In this document: in pieces, positions 17,110-27,080 of the stretch
Numbering within the stretch: the stretch's first letter is position 1
Layout: each line of letters begins with the position of its first letter
Source of the DNA: Bacteroides sp.
GTDB lineage: Bacteria > Bacteroidota > Bacteroidia > Bacteroidales > Bacteroidaceae
DNA: 56,755 nt
Assembly (NCBI GenBank): GCA_023665805.1
Contig: JAMPDJ010000021.1
Location: 1-56,755 of the forward strand
Reading direction: 5' to 3'
Program-made: the position numbers and the translations under genes
Notes under the pieces: generated by a model
Databases searched by the model: none
What the model saw: the letters and a program-made list of their open reading frames with translations, nothing else
What the model was told of the DNA's origin: nothing

Positions 17110-18219
17110 ATGAGATTAAACTATCCATTCGCTATTGTCCTGATGGCGTTACTCGCTACATCATGCACCGATAATAAAACGGAAGAAAAGACCTCTTCCG
17201 CATATCCGGTGCAAACTATTGAACTTACCGACCGCACCCTGATGAGCGACTTTGCCGCTTCCGTCACGGGATGCCAGACTGTTGAAATCCGTCCGCAGGT
17301 TGACGGTATGTTGACGCGTATCTGTATCCGTGAAGGAGATGCCGTCAGGAAGGGGCAGGTGCTTTTTGAGATTGACCCGGCACAGTTTCAAGCGGCCTAC
17401 GACATAGCGCAGGCTAATGTGAACAGCGCGGAAGCTGCTGTTTCAACGGCACAGCTTGTACTGGACAGTAATACGGAGTTGTATCAGGAGAAAGTAATCT
17501 CTGATTTTGAACTTAACACCGCGAAAAACGAACTGTCAGAAGCCAAGGCTAAATTGAAACTTGCCAATGCCGAATTGGAAAAAGCCGCAACTAACCTTTC
17601 ATATACAAAGGTTAAATCGCCGGTTAACGGTGTGGCAAGCATGATTCCCTACCGCGTGGGCGCACTTGTAGGTTCCAGCATTGCCACTCCGCTTGTAACT
17701 GTAAGCGATGACGGCGACATATACACTTATTTTTCTATGGCTGAAAACCAGATGCTCAACTTGGTGCAACAATACGGGTCACTGAAAAAGGCTCTTGATG
17801 AAATGCCGGAAGTTGAGTTCAGGATGAGCAATGGCGAGATATATCCGCTCAAAGGACACATTGACGCGGTAAGTGGCACAATCAACAATTTCACGGGTGC
17901 TATCAGCTTCCGTGCGGTGTTTCCCAATCCCGACAGATTGCTGCGCGATGGTGGAACAGGCACTGTGATAATTCCACAGAATTATGATTCCTGCATTGTC
18001 ATTCCGCAAAGTGCCACATATGAATTGCAGGACAAGAAATTTGTCTATAAGGTTATTGACGGAAAGGCAACATCATCTGAAATAATTGTGCTTCCCCAGA
18101 GCAACGGTAAAGAATATGTAGTGACCGGTGGTCTTGAAAAAGGAGATGTAATAGTGTCGGAGGGAGCCGGCCTTATTAAAGAAGGAACTGTTATCAACGC
18201 TAAATCAGAAAAAGAATGA
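17110..18219 (+). CDS. RND efflux periplasmic adaptor lipoprotein (AcrA family)
   Basis: Membrane fusion protein that bridges the RND pump and an outer-membrane channel. The 369-residue lipoprotein starts at 17110 with a lipobox (LLATSC). Family features follow in order: beta-barrel/lipoyl half EIRPQVDGMLTRICIREGDAVRKGQVLFEIDP, an alpha-helical hairpin (about 80-145), the second lipoyl half TKVKSPVNGVASMIPYRVGALV, and the beta-barrel with GAISFRAVFPNPDRLLRDG. The stop overlaps the pump gene by 4 bases. An upstream Met at 17059 precedes the predicted -7 element and is rejected. Confidence 0.93.
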   Translation: MRLNYPFAIVLMALLATSCTDNKTEEKTSSAYPVQTIELTDRTLMSDFAASVTGCQTVEIRPQVDGMLTRICIREGDAVRKGQVLFEIDPAQFQAAYDIAQANVNSAEAAVSTAQLVLDSNTELYQEKVISDFELNTAKNELSEAKAKLKLANAELEKAATNLSYTKVKSPVNGVASMIPYRVGALVGSSIATPLVTVSDDGDIYTYFSMAENQMLNLVQQYGSLKKALDEMPEVEFRMSNGEIYPLKGHIDAVSGTINNFTGAISFRAVFPNPDRLLRDGGTGTVIIPQNYDSCIVIPQSATYELQDKKFVYKVIDGKATSSEIIVLPQSNGKEYVVTGGLEKGDVIVSEGAGLIKEGTVINAKSEKE

Positions 18220-21200
18220 CAATCAAGACATTTATTGACCGACCGATATTGTCATGCGTCATTTCGGTTGCCATAGTTCTGTTGGGCTTGATTTGCCTTG
18301 CGGGATTACCCATTGAGCAATTTCCTGAAATTGCTCCACCGACCGTCAGTGTATCAGCCAACTACGCCGGAGCAAATGCAGAAACGGTACAGAAAAGTGT
18401 TATCGTTCCAATCGAGGAAGCAATCAACGGTGTCGAGGATATGCTCTATATGGTATCATCGGCGACCAATACCGGGTCTGCCAATATACAGGTATATTTC
18501 CGGCAAGGGACGGACGGCGATATGGCGATGGTAAATGTGCAGAACCGCTTGGCATCCGCACAGGGGCTTTTGCCTGCCGAAGTCACTAAAAGCGGTATCA
18601 ATGTAAGAAAACGCCAGACATCCCGTATCAAGACACTTGCACTGTATAGCCCGGACGGCAGTTTTGATCAGAAGTTCCTGACAAATTACATGAAAATAAA
18701 CATTGAACCCCGCCTGTCACGCGTGGCAGGTGTCGGTGAAGTTGATATAAAAGGAGCAGACTATTCGTTGCGTGTGTGGCTAAACCCCGGAAAGATGGCA
18801 CAATATAAATTAGTGCCTGCCGACATACGGAAAGTTCTGGAAGGTCAGAATCTTGAATCTCCGACAGGAACACTCGGTGCGGAATCTGACAACACATTCC
18901 GCTATACACTGAAATACCGTGGCCGCTACGAAAATGAAAGCGACTTTGAGAATCTTGTAATCCGTGCCGAACCTGATGGCTCTATCCTCAAATTAAAGGA
19001 TGTAGCCACCATTGAACTTGGATCAAAGACATACGAATATCTTGGTACGGTTAACGGAAAAACGGGAACCACCTGCATGATTTCACAGACATCAGGCTCA
19101 AATGCCAATGAGATAATCGAAGCGATTGACAAAGAGGTTGAAAATATCCGCCAGTCTTTGCCCAAAGGTATGGAACTTGTCGATCTTATGAGTTCAAAAG
19201 ATTTCCTTGATGCTTCAATACACAATGTGATAAAGACGCTTTTTGAGGCAATCCTGCTGGTAGTGCTTGTGGTATATATATTCCTCCAAAGTTTCCGTGC
19301 TACAATTATACCCACGTTATCTATAATAGTATCGCTGATAGGAACTTTTATATTCCTTGAAATAGCTGGTTTCAGCCTCAATCTTATAACGCTTTTCGCT
19401 CTCGTCCTCGTGATAGGCACGGTCGTTGACGATGCCATTGTGGTAGTGGAAGCGGTTCAGGCAAAATTTGAGGAAGGAGTGAAATCTGCCTATCAAGCCA
19501 CTGTCGATGGTATGAGCGGTATTACTGCCGCGCTACTTACCACTACTGTGGTCTTTATGGCTGTCTTTATCCCGGTCAGCTTCATGGGGGGAACAACCGG
19601 AACATTCTATACGCAGTTCGGACTTACAATGGCTGTGGCTGTCGGTATATCTCTGTTGAACGCCATGACACTCAGCCCGGCTCTGTGCGCATTGATAATG
19701 ACACCGCATGAAATTGGCGATGGAGGAAAGAAAAGTTTTTCGGCACGTTTCCACATTGCATTTGACACCGCTTTCAACAAACTTGTCAACCGTTACACAT
19801 CAGGAGTGAAATTCATGTTCTCCCGCGAGTGGATTACTGCGATACTGCTTGTCGCGGCGTGTGGAAGCCTGTATTATATGATGCAGACAACCAAAACCGG
19901 TCTTGTCCCACAGGAAGATATGGGTTCAATCAATATTGATGTGCTTACTCCTGCCGGAACAAATCTTGATGAAACCATGAGCATAATGGATGAGATTGAC
20001 CGTCGTATATCTGACATTCCGCAGATAAAGGTATATTCAAAAACCGCAGGAATGGGTATGATGAGCGGTATAGGATCATCAAGCGGTATGTTCAACATCA
20101 GGTTGAAAGACTGGAAAGAGCGAGAAGGTAATGGCGACGATATAAATTCAGTCATGGATGAGATATACAGGCGCACAGCAGATATAACCGGAGCAAGAAT
20201 AATCGTATTCACCAATGGTATGATACCCGGATATGGTGTAGGCAATGGTTTTGAAATCCATATTCAGGATCAGAAAGGCGGTAAGATTGAGGATTTGCAA
20301 CAGATTACAAATCGTGTCATAGCGGAGTTAGGCAAAAGACCTGAAATAGCACGCGCCACAACATCATTCGACACCAAATATCCCCAGTATCTTGTGGAGG
20401 TAGATGCCGCCACTGCACTGCGTCACGGAGTGGAACCGGCAGATGTGCTTGATGCTCTGTCAGGATATGTCGGAGGTGCATACGCATCCAATATAAACCG
20501 CTTCTCTAAACTATACAGGGTAATGGTGCAGGCTTCTCCCGAATTCCGTCTTGACACAAAGGCTTTGTCAAACATTTTCGTTAGAAACAGTTCCGGAGAA
20601 ATGACACCGATCAGCCAATATCTGACTCTGACAAGGGTGTACGGCGCGCAATCATTGTCACGCTTCAATCTGTTCTCGTCCATTCAGGTCAACGGCACTC
20701 CGGCTACCGGGTATAGTTCGGGAGAGGCTATCGAGGCACTCATGGAGGTATGTGCCGAAAATCTGCCGGCCGGATACAGTTATGAGTTCGGCGGCATGAG
20801 CCGCGAGGAAGCCTCGTCATCAAGCTCGACTGTATTCATATTCATTGTATGTGTTGTTTTCATCTATCTGATATTGTGCGCCCTTTACGAAAGTCTGTTC
20901 ATTCCGTGGGCGGTACTGCTGTCCGTTCCCTTCGGACTTGCAGGCAGTTTCCTGTTTGCCCGTATGTTCGGACTTGAAAACAATATCTATCTTCAGATCG
21001 GATTGCTTATGCTGATAGGACTTCTTGCGAAAACAGCAATCCTAATGACGGAATACGCCTCGGAACGACGTCGCAGCGGCATGACGATAATTCAGGCTGT
21101 TACATCTGCTGCACAGGCGCGTCTGCGTCCTATACTTATGACATCTCTTTCAATGATATTCGGCATGATACCTCTTGCATTTTCTTCGGGAGTTGGAGCC

Positions 21201-21338
21201 AACGGCAATATATCTATCGGTGTCGGAACGGCTGGCGGTATGCTTGTCGGGACAGTGGCTCTGCTCTTTATCGTGCCGGTACTGTTCATTGTATTCCAGA
21301 CTATTGAAGAAAAAGTAATGCCAAAAAGAAAGAAATGA
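18216..21338 (+). CDS. RND efflux pump, hydrophobe/amphiphile type (AcrB family)
   Basis: Inner-membrane proton-driven exporter of 1040 residues, the usual size. The N-terminus FIDRPILSCVISVAIVLLGL is typical. The proton-relay acidic pair is present in GTVVDDAIVVVEA (Asp405-Asp406), and the partner Lys in LLAKTAILMTEYA. Two large periplasmic loops lie between the first and second and between the seventh and eighth membrane helices. It shares 4-bp overlaps with the adaptor upstream and the TolC-family gene downstream, so the three are translationally coupled. The substrate cannot be deduced; hydrophobic drugs or bile salts are usual for the family. Confidence 0.95.
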   Translation: MTIKTFIDRPILSCVISVAIVLLGLICLAGLPIEQFPEIAPPTVSVSANYAGANAETVQKSVIVPIEEAINGVEDMLYMVSSATNTGSANIQVYFRQGTDGDMAMVNVQNRLASAQGLLPAEVTKSGINVRKRQTSRIKTLALYSPDGSFDQKFLTNYMKINIEPRLSRVAGVGEVDIKGADYSLRVWLNPGKMAQYKLVPADIRKVLEGQNLESPTGTLGAESDNTFRYTLKYRGRYENESDFENLVIRAEPDGSILKLKDVATIELGSKTYEYLGTVNGKTGTTCMISQTSGSNANEIIEAIDKEVENIRQSLPKGMELVDLMSSKDFLDASIHNVIKTLFEAILLVVLVVYIFLQSFRATIIPTLSIIVSLIGTFIFLEIAGFSLNLITLFALVLVIGTVVDDAIVVVEAVQAKFEEGVKSAYQATVDGMSGITAALLTTTVVFMAVFIPVSFMGGTTGTFYTQFGLTMAVAVGISLLNAMTLSPALCALIMTPHEIGDGGKKSFSARFHIAFDTAFNKLVNRYTSGVKFMFSREWITAILLVAACGSLYYMMQTTKTGLVPQEDMGSINIDVLTPAGTNLDETMSIMDEIDRRISDIPQIKVYSKTAGMGMMSGIGSSSGMFNIRLKDWKEREGNGDDINSVMDEIYRRTADITGARIIVFTNGMIPGYGVGNGFEIHIQDQKGGKIEDLQQITNRVIAELGKRPEIARATTSFDTKYPQYLVEVDAATALRHGVEPADVLDALSGYVGGAYASNINRFSKLYRVMVQASPEFRLDTKALSNIFVRNSSGEMTPISQYLTLTRVYGAQSLSRFNLFSSIQVNGTPATGYSSGEAIEALMEVCAENLPAGYSYEFGGMSREEASSSSSTVFIFIVCVVFIYLILCALYESLFIPWAVLLSVPFGLAGSFLFARMFGLENNIYLQIGLLMLIGLLAKTAILMTEYASERRRSGMTIIQAVTSAAQARLRPILMTSLSMIFGMIPLAFSSGVGANGNISIGVGTAGGMLVGTVALLFIVPVLFIVFQTIEEKVMPKRKK

Positions 21339-22030
21339 TGAGAACAACAAAATATATCCTGCTGCTATTTGCCATGTCGTGTCTGAGTGGATGTGGATTA
21401 TACAGCAAATGGGACAATGCCAATATAGAGTATGATGTGGAGAAAATCTGCGAAATGGACACAATCACACCGCATATAGCGGAAATGTCTTGGAGAGAAC
21501 TGTTCACAGACCAATATCTTGTCGATTGGATTGATACGGCTCTATACCGCAATACAGATTTGCGTATAGCAAAGTACAAAGTGGAGCAAGCTACCGCGAC
21601 CTTGAAAGCCTCGCGTCTGGCATTTCTTCCGTCAGTAGGCGTCAACGTAGAGGGTTCGGTTAGCAATAATTCCTCCGACCGTTTTCAGATTGCGCTTTCT
21701 GCATCCTGGGAGATTGACATTTTCGGCAAACAACGTAATCTGAATTTCCAACAAAAACTGCTCGATGCCGGCATGGAAGCGAATGACGCCCTTACCTCTT
21801 GGCAGACAGCACGCGACAGGCTCACACTTGCCAAAAAACAGATTGTCGCGCTTAAAGGAGCGGTGCATAACACCCGCTTGCTTATGCGGAATACAAACAC
21901 AAACTATCTTGAAGTTCTTACTGCCCAACAAAGATTGCTTGAAGCTGAACTTACTGAAGCGGCCGACAGATATGATGCAATTCAGGCAATCATATCCCTC
22001 TATCATGCTTTGGGCGGAGGAACAGAGTAA
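21335..22030 (+). CDS. TolC-family outer-membrane lipoprotein with internal deletion
   Basis: Normal members have about 450-470 residues in two homologous halves; this one has 231. It begins normally with a lipobox (LSGCGLYSK) and the first half (LVDWIDTALYRNTDLRIAKYKVEQA, then SASWEIDIFGKQRN near 122-135). It then continues directly with the end of the second half (LNFQQKLLDAGMEANDALT, TNYLEVLTAQQRLLEAELTE, ending YHALGGGT). About 220-240 residues are missing between residues 135 and 136, yet the frame is kept. The fused product equals about one structural repeat. It may be unable to form a channel, or it could assemble with more subunits. The deletion does not disturb the downstream SusC gene. 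Confidence 0.85.
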   Translation: MMRTTKYILLLFAMSCLSGCGLYSKWDNANIEYDVEKICEMDTITPHIAEMSWRELFTDQYLVDWIDTALYRNTDLRIAKYKVEQATATLKASRLAFLPSVGVNVEGSVSNNSSDRFQIALSASWEIDIFGKQRNLNFQQKLLDAGMEANDALTSWQTARDRLTLAKKQIVALKGAVHNTRLLMRNTNTNYLEVLTAQQRLLEAELTEAADRYDAIQAIISLYHALGGGTE

Positions 22031-22072
22031 CATGCTTTCTACACATATCAGTATAACCAATCGTTAGAAGTA

Positions 22073-25000
22073 ATGAAACAAGTATCGTTTATGTTAATAG
22101 CGTTAGGGCTTACAATCACAAACGCCCGTGCTGTTGAGCCTGCTGATACTGTCGCTTCAGAAAAGACAAATCAATCCGTTGAGCAACGGATTATCAAAGG
22201 GTCTGTCACCGACCGCAAGGGACAACCTTTAATAGGTGCGACAGTAAAAGTAAAGGAAAATATCAAAAAGAATGCTGTCACTGATGTTGACGGTAATTTC
22301 ACAATCACGGACGCTCCGGAAAACGGAACGCTGCAAATCTCATACATCGGTTTTATGCCGCAGGAGGTAGAGATAAACCCGGATAAAGAGGATTACCAGA
22401 TTGTGATGCGCATCAATCATTCGCTGCTCGATGAAGTGGTTGTTGTAGGCTACGCAACGCAGAAGAAAGTCGATTTGACCGGTGCTGTGTCGTCGGTCAA
22501 TGTCGATGCGCTTGAAGACCGTCCGATTACCAACGCCACCAATGCGCTTGCCGGACTTGCCGCAGGATTGACGGTGACAAATTCAGGTGGCAACACTCCG
22601 GGGTTTGAATCGCAGAACATAACAGTGCGAGGGCTCGGCACTCTCAACAATGCAGCTCCACTGGTGGTTGTTGACGGAATGACAGGAATAGCCCTCAGCG
22701 ACATCAACCCGCAGGACATTGAGAATATATCGGTGTTGAAGGACGCTGCTTCCGCCGCTATATACGGTTCAAGAGCTGCAAACGGTGTTATTCTTGTAAC
22801 TACCCGTCACGGTGCGGAACGAGTGCCAAAGGTTACATACAGTGGCAATGTGTCGTTTGAAACTGTGGCTAAAAGACTGAATCTTGTGACGGATTATGCC
22901 GATTTCATGGAAATACAGAATGCCGGATTGATAATCAACGGTCAGGCACCACGCTTTTCTCAAGGCAAAATCGACGAATGGCGCAACGATGCCGGACGCA
23001 ATCCTACAATATATCCTAATACCGACTGGCAGGATCATATCTATCGCACCCCGTCGGTGGTACAAAATCATAATCTTGCAATTACCGGAGGAACGAAAAC
23101 GGTGAATTATAACCTCTCGCTCGGTTATATCAACAATCCGGGTATGGTATATCATACGGATTATGAGCGCTACCAGATGCGTACCAACCTTGACATCAAT
23201 ATAAAGCCGTGGATAAGTGTGGGTACAAATCTGTTCGGATATTATGACACAAACAATCCGTCGGCAGAAAATGCCGCGGCAGGTGGTGACGTAATTTTCG
23301 GTTACGGTGCTTTCAATACCGTGCCGGGCATGACGCTGTATGACCCCGCCACCGGACTATATGGCGGCATACAAAATCCGGAAGAGGAAAATGTGAGCAA
23401 CGCCAATCCATACCGCCGACAGTGGTTTTACAAAGACGAATATCCTGTCAAAACAAAACGTATGGTAGGCAAAATCTATGCGCGTCTTATGCCGGTAAAA
23501 GGGCTGACTGTTCAAGGAGCTTTTTCCATGAACTACTGGGAGCGCAACATCGAGCATCATCTGACCGACCGCGACCTGTACCGTTTCACTTTCGACGGGC
23601 CGGTACTTATCCGCGAGGGCGTGGTGCGCACATATATACGCCGTTACAACTACCGCAATACATTCCGTTCATCGGAAGTCACAGCCCGATATAAATTCAA
23701 TGTAAGCAAACTTGAAGCATCTGTATTCGCCGGCATAAGTCAGGAATACAACAAATATGATCAGGACTATTTTATAAAATACGACCTTGTTGATCCGTCA
23801 TTAGGTGCTATCGACGCGGGTATGACCAATGGCAGCATAACAGGTAACTATAATGAATGGGCGATGCGCTCTTATTTCGGACGTGTCAACCTGAACTGGG
23901 ACAACCGTTATCTGCTTGAAGCCAATCTGCGTGCTGACGGTTCGTCCAAATTCGCTCCCGGTCATCGCTGGGGATATTTCCCTTCGATTTCGGCAGGATG
24001 GAGAATATCTGAGGAAAAGTTCATGCGCGGAACATCGTCATGGCTCAACCAACTTAAACTCCGTGCATCTTATGGCTCGTTAGGCAACAATGCCACGACA
24101 AGTTACTATATGTATCAGTCACTGTTCGCAACCGCAAATTATATCCTCAACGGCAATATTGCCGGAGGTCTTGCGCAGACCGTTCTTGCAAATCCGGCAT
24201 TGACATGGGAGAAAACCTACATGACAAATATCGGTGTGGACTACGCTTTCCTTAACAACAGACTCAGCGGCTCGGTAGATATATACAACAAGGATACGAA
24301 AGGCATACTCATATCGTTGCCGGCCCCTCTTGAACATGGCACAAGCGTTGTTCCCAACCAGAACGCCGGAGAGGTAAACAATAAAGGTGTCGAATTTGAC
24401 ATCCGCTGGAACGACAATATCGGCAAGGTATCGTATAACGTAGGCTTCAATATGGGTTTCGTGACAAATAAGGTTACTAAATTTCAAGGCGATGTGTCGT
24501 CAATAAGCGGTGTTTACAAAACACAGGAGGGCAAGCCTATCAATCAGCTGTATGTAATCACAGTTGACCGTATCGTGCGCGACCAGTCGGATCTTGATTA
24601 TGTGCAATCGCTTGTAGATAAGAACCCTGACTATTTCGCTACATATCAACGTCCCGAACTCGGGGACTTCCTTTATCGTGATGCCAACGGCGACGGCAAG
24701 CTCGACACGAATGACCGTGTGGAGATAGGTCACGGCACACTCCCGCGTTTTACTTTCGGCGCGAACCTCGGATTGAGCTGGAACAATTTTGATTTCAGTA
24801 TGCTGTTTCAAGGCGTAGGCAACCATCAGGTGTACTACAACAATCAGGCTTTCCGCTTCGTGACAGTAATGGGCCAGTCGTTGATAAAGGATATAACCGA
24901 CAACGCATGGACTCCTGAAAATCCCTACAACTCAATCTATCCTGTGTTGCGAAACAATGCCAACGGCAAAAATAATATTGCCAGTGACGCTTTTGTGCAT

Positions 25001-25216
25001 AACGCCGCATATTTCCGTTGCAAGAATATCCAGCTCGGATATACTGTCCCGAAGAAGATTACAAAGAAATTCTTTGTTGAGAACCTGAAAATATACGGAA
25101 GCATAGACAATCTGTTCACAATCACTAAATTCCCCGGTCTTGACCCTGAAATTGGAGCTAATGTCGGTTATCCGGCAATCCGTCAGTATTCCGTGGGTAT
25201 CAACGTATCATTCTAA
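22073..25216 (+). CDS. SusC-like TonB-dependent outer-membrane receptor
   Basis: Outer-membrane beta-barrel that imports a ligand captured with its SusD partner, powered by TonB. The 1047-residue protein has a signal peptide (ending ANARA-like, before VEPADT), a carboxypeptidase-regulatory-like domain (about 41-115: IIKGSVTDRKGQPLIGATVKV), the TonB-box region DEVVVVGYATQKKVDLTGAV, a plug domain (PLVVVDGM, ISVLKDAASAAIYGSRAANGVILVTT) and a long barrel ending in ..VGINVSF with the terminal aromatic. It starts 42 bp after the TolC-family gene, with no terminator seen between them, so it is likely in the same operon. Ligand unknown. Confidence 0.94.
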   Translation: MKQVSFMLIALGLTITNARAVEPADTVASEKTNQSVEQRIIKGSVTDRKGQPLIGATVKVKENIKKNAVTDVDGNFTITDAPENGTLQISYIGFMPQEVEINPDKEDYQIVMRINHSLLDEVVVVGYATQKKVDLTGAVSSVNVDALEDRPITNATNALAGLAAGLTVTNSGGNTPGFESQNITVRGLGTLNNAAPLVVVDGMTGIALSDINPQDIENISVLKDAASAAIYGSRAANGVILVTTRHGAERVPKVTYSGNVSFETVAKRLNLVTDYADFMEIQNAGLIINGQAPRFSQGKIDEWRNDAGRNPTIYPNTDWQDHIYRTPSVVQNHNLAITGGTKTVNYNLSLGYINNPGMVYHTDYERYQMRTNLDINIKPWISVGTNLFGYYDTNNPSAENAAAGGDVIFGYGAFNTVPGMTLYDPATGLYGGIQNPEEENVSNANPYRRQWFYKDEYPVKTKRMVGKIYARLMPVKGLTVQGAFSMNYWERNIEHHLTDRDLYRFTFDGPVLIREGVVRTYIRRYNYRNTFRSSEVTARYKFNVSKLEASVFAGISQEYNKYDQDYFIKYDLVDPSLGAIDAGMTNGSITGNYNEWAMRSYFGRVNLNWDNRYLLEANLRADGSSKFAPGHRWGYFPSISAGWRISEEKFMRGTSSWLNQLKLRASYGSLGNNATTSYYMYQSLFATANYILNGNIAGGLAQTVLANPALTWEKTYMTNIGVDYAFLNNRLSGSVDIYNKDTKGILISLPAPLEHGTSVVPNQNAGEVNNKGVEFDIRWNDNIGKVSYNVGFNMGFVTNKVTKFQGDVSSISGVYKTQEGKPINQLYVITVDRIVRDQSDLDYVQSLVDKNPDYFATYQRPELGDFLYRDANGDGKLDTNDRVEIGHGTLPRFTFGANLGLSWNNFDFSMLFQGVGNHQVYYNNQAFRFVTVMGQSLIKDITDNAWTPENPYNSIYPVLRNNANGKNNIASDAFVHNAAYFRCKNIQLGYTVPKKITKKFFVENLKIYGSIDNLFTITKFPGLDPEIGANVGYPAIRQYSVGINVSF

Positions 25217-25220
25217 CTAA

Positions 25221-26969
25221 ATGAAGCATAAAATGAAAATCAGATATATATCAGCACTCGCTGTCTGCGCTTTGCTTTTCAGCGGGTGTGAGAGCCTCGA
25301 CTATGTTCCCGGCGACCAGATATCGGGACAGACTTTCTGGCAGACTGAAGATCATGCACGTCAGGCTGCCGTGGGTATGTATGCAGCGATGAAAGCCAAC
25401 TGGTGTTTCGGTATGGAATTCACCTTTGATATGTGCAGCGACCTTGCCGACGGCACTACACCTTGGTCGGACATATCGCGCGGCACATCGTTCGCCTCCA
25501 ACAGTGGCGGTGTGCAGAACCATTGGCAGTATCTTTACGAACTTGTCCATCGTTCCAACACCGTAATCCGCAATGTGGCGGGTATGCCTATCAGTCAGCA
25601 GACTATCGACCGTGTTACCGGCGAGGCAAAATTCCTGCGTGCGATGGCATATTTCCGTATGCTCAACTGCTGGGGCGGTGTGCCGTACTATGACGAAACG
25701 TGTGATATAAACGAACAGTTTGCCAACCTTAATGCCCCACGCAGTACGGAGGATGAGATACGTCGTCACATAATCGACGACCTAACGGAAGCCATCGAAA
25801 AACTTCCGGTAAACTGGGACGCCGCCGACCTCGGCCGCGCCACCAAAGGTGCGGCTTATGCACTGCGCGGTAAAGTGTACCTGTTTAACCGCGAGTGGGA
25901 CAAGGCGGTTGCCGATTTTGAGGAAATTGTCTATAACAAGTCCAATAATTACGGCTACTCGCTTCATCCGGACTACAACGAACTGTTTCGCCTCTACAAC
26001 GGCAACCACAGTCCGGAAATGATTTTTTCCATTCAGTCGATAGACGGGAACACTGCCGGATATGCTCTTGACATAGTTTCGTATTTCGGCAACAAGTCAA
26101 CCATGCGTCTGATTGCAAGCAACTGTATTGTTCCATCTACCACGCTTGTTGATATGTACGAGAACCTTGACGGCTCCCCGTTTGACTGGGACGATTTATT
26201 TCCCGGTTTCAATAACGGAGATTCACAGTTGCGCCGCAAGTATATGAGCGTAGCTATAGATCAGGGCAGTACCGTCGTCACATCAACGCTCGACTGCGAC
26301 ACAACAAAAGTAATGGACGCCTATCGTATGCGTGACCCTCGCCTGTGCCTGAATGTTATTACTCCTTACTCGCATTATCTCGGCACTGATGCCGGTTCAA
26401 ATCCCATGGACAAGCAGTTTGTGCTTGCCGACCCGACGCAGGGTGGAGCCCCGATGGAAGCAATGGCATTTATCCGTAACTCAGAAGGTTGGAATTCATA
26501 TTTCTGGCGCAAATGGATTCCGACAGGCAACCTTGACGGATACTGGGGCGAGTACAACCGCACACCATACGAATTTCCGCTTATCCGTCTTGGCGATGTG
26601 ATACTGATGCTTGCCGAGGCATATAATGAGAGCGGAGCCACGGACAAGGCAGTGGCAGAGGTCAACAAGATACGCGCCCGTGTCGGTATGCCCGGACTTA
26701 ACTCCGGAGCTTCATGGCTGTCTGTCGGCGGCAAAGAGGATATGGCGGTAAGGATACAACGCGAACGCGCCTTTGAACTTGCCGGAGAAGGTCAGCGATA
26801 CTGGGATTTACGGCGCTGGGGATTGCTTGAAAAGTCGGTAAAGAACGCAACCGATATTTTCGGCGACCTGATGTACACCCGCTCCTATCAGAGCCGTCAC
26901 GAGTTGTGGCCCATACCGTTGGTAGAGATGGAGCGCAACCTCAACCTGATCCAGAACGAAGGTTGGTGA
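25221..26969 (+). CDS. SusD/RagB-like surface lipoprotein
   Basis: Lid lipoprotein that binds the ligand over the SusC barrel. The 582-residue protein has a lipoprotein signal (ALLFSGCESLDYVPGD). The RagB/SusD features are visible: an N-terminal TPR-like region (FWQTEDHARQAAVGMYAAMKA, EAKFLRAMAYFRMLNCWGGVPY) and the C-terminal LRLGDVILMLAEAYNESG and RERAFELAGEGQRYWDLRRWG blocks. It begins 4 bp after SusC. The start could also be the ATG at 25233. No glycosidase, peptidase or sulfatase follows in the operon, so the ligand may need no processing, or the enzyme is elsewhere. Confidence 0.93.
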   Translation: MKHKMKIRYISALAVCALLFSGCESLDYVPGDQISGQTFWQTEDHARQAAVGMYAAMKANWCFGMEFTFDMCSDLADGTTPWSDISRGTSFASNSGGVQNHWQYLYELVHRSNTVIRNVAGMPISQQTIDRVTGEAKFLRAMAYFRMLNCWGGVPYYDETCDINEQFANLNAPRSTEDEIRRHIIDDLTEAIEKLPVNWDAADLGRATKGAAYALRGKVYLFNREWDKAVADFEEIVYNKSNNYGYSLHPDYNELFRLYNGNHSPEMIFSIQSIDGNTAGYALDIVSYFGNKSTMRLIASNCIVPSTTLVDMYENLDGSPFDWDDLFPGFNNGDSQLRRKYMSVAIDQGSTVVTSTLDCDTTKVMDAYRMRDPRLCLNVITPYSHYLGTDAGSNPMDKQFVLADPTQGGAPMEAMAFIRNSEGWNSYFWRKWIPTGNLDGYWGEYNRTPYEFPLIRLGDVILMLAEAYNESGATDKAVAEVNKIRARVGMPGLNSGASWLSVGGKEDMAVRIQRERAFELAGEGQRYWDLRRWGLLEKSVKNATDIFGDLMYTRSYQSRHELWPIPLVEMERNLNLIQNEGW

Positions 26970-27022
26970 CACAAACGCATATACGGCACTTTTGTCGGAT
27001 TTTGCACAATGGGCGGAAAAAT

Positions 27023-27057
27023 AGAAGTTCTGAAAATCAACTATTTTCAGAACTTCT
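27023..27057 (+). terminator. Hairpin terminator after the SusD gene
   Basis: Perfect 15-bp stem (AGAAGTTCTGAAAAT, 27023-27037, with its complement at 27043-27057; 5-nt loop). It lies 53 bases after the SusD stop and 24 bases before the end of tRNA-Lys on the other strand, so it probably serves both transcripts. Confidence 0.75.
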
Positions 27058-27080
27058 CCGCGTTTTACGTCTTGTTTTTG

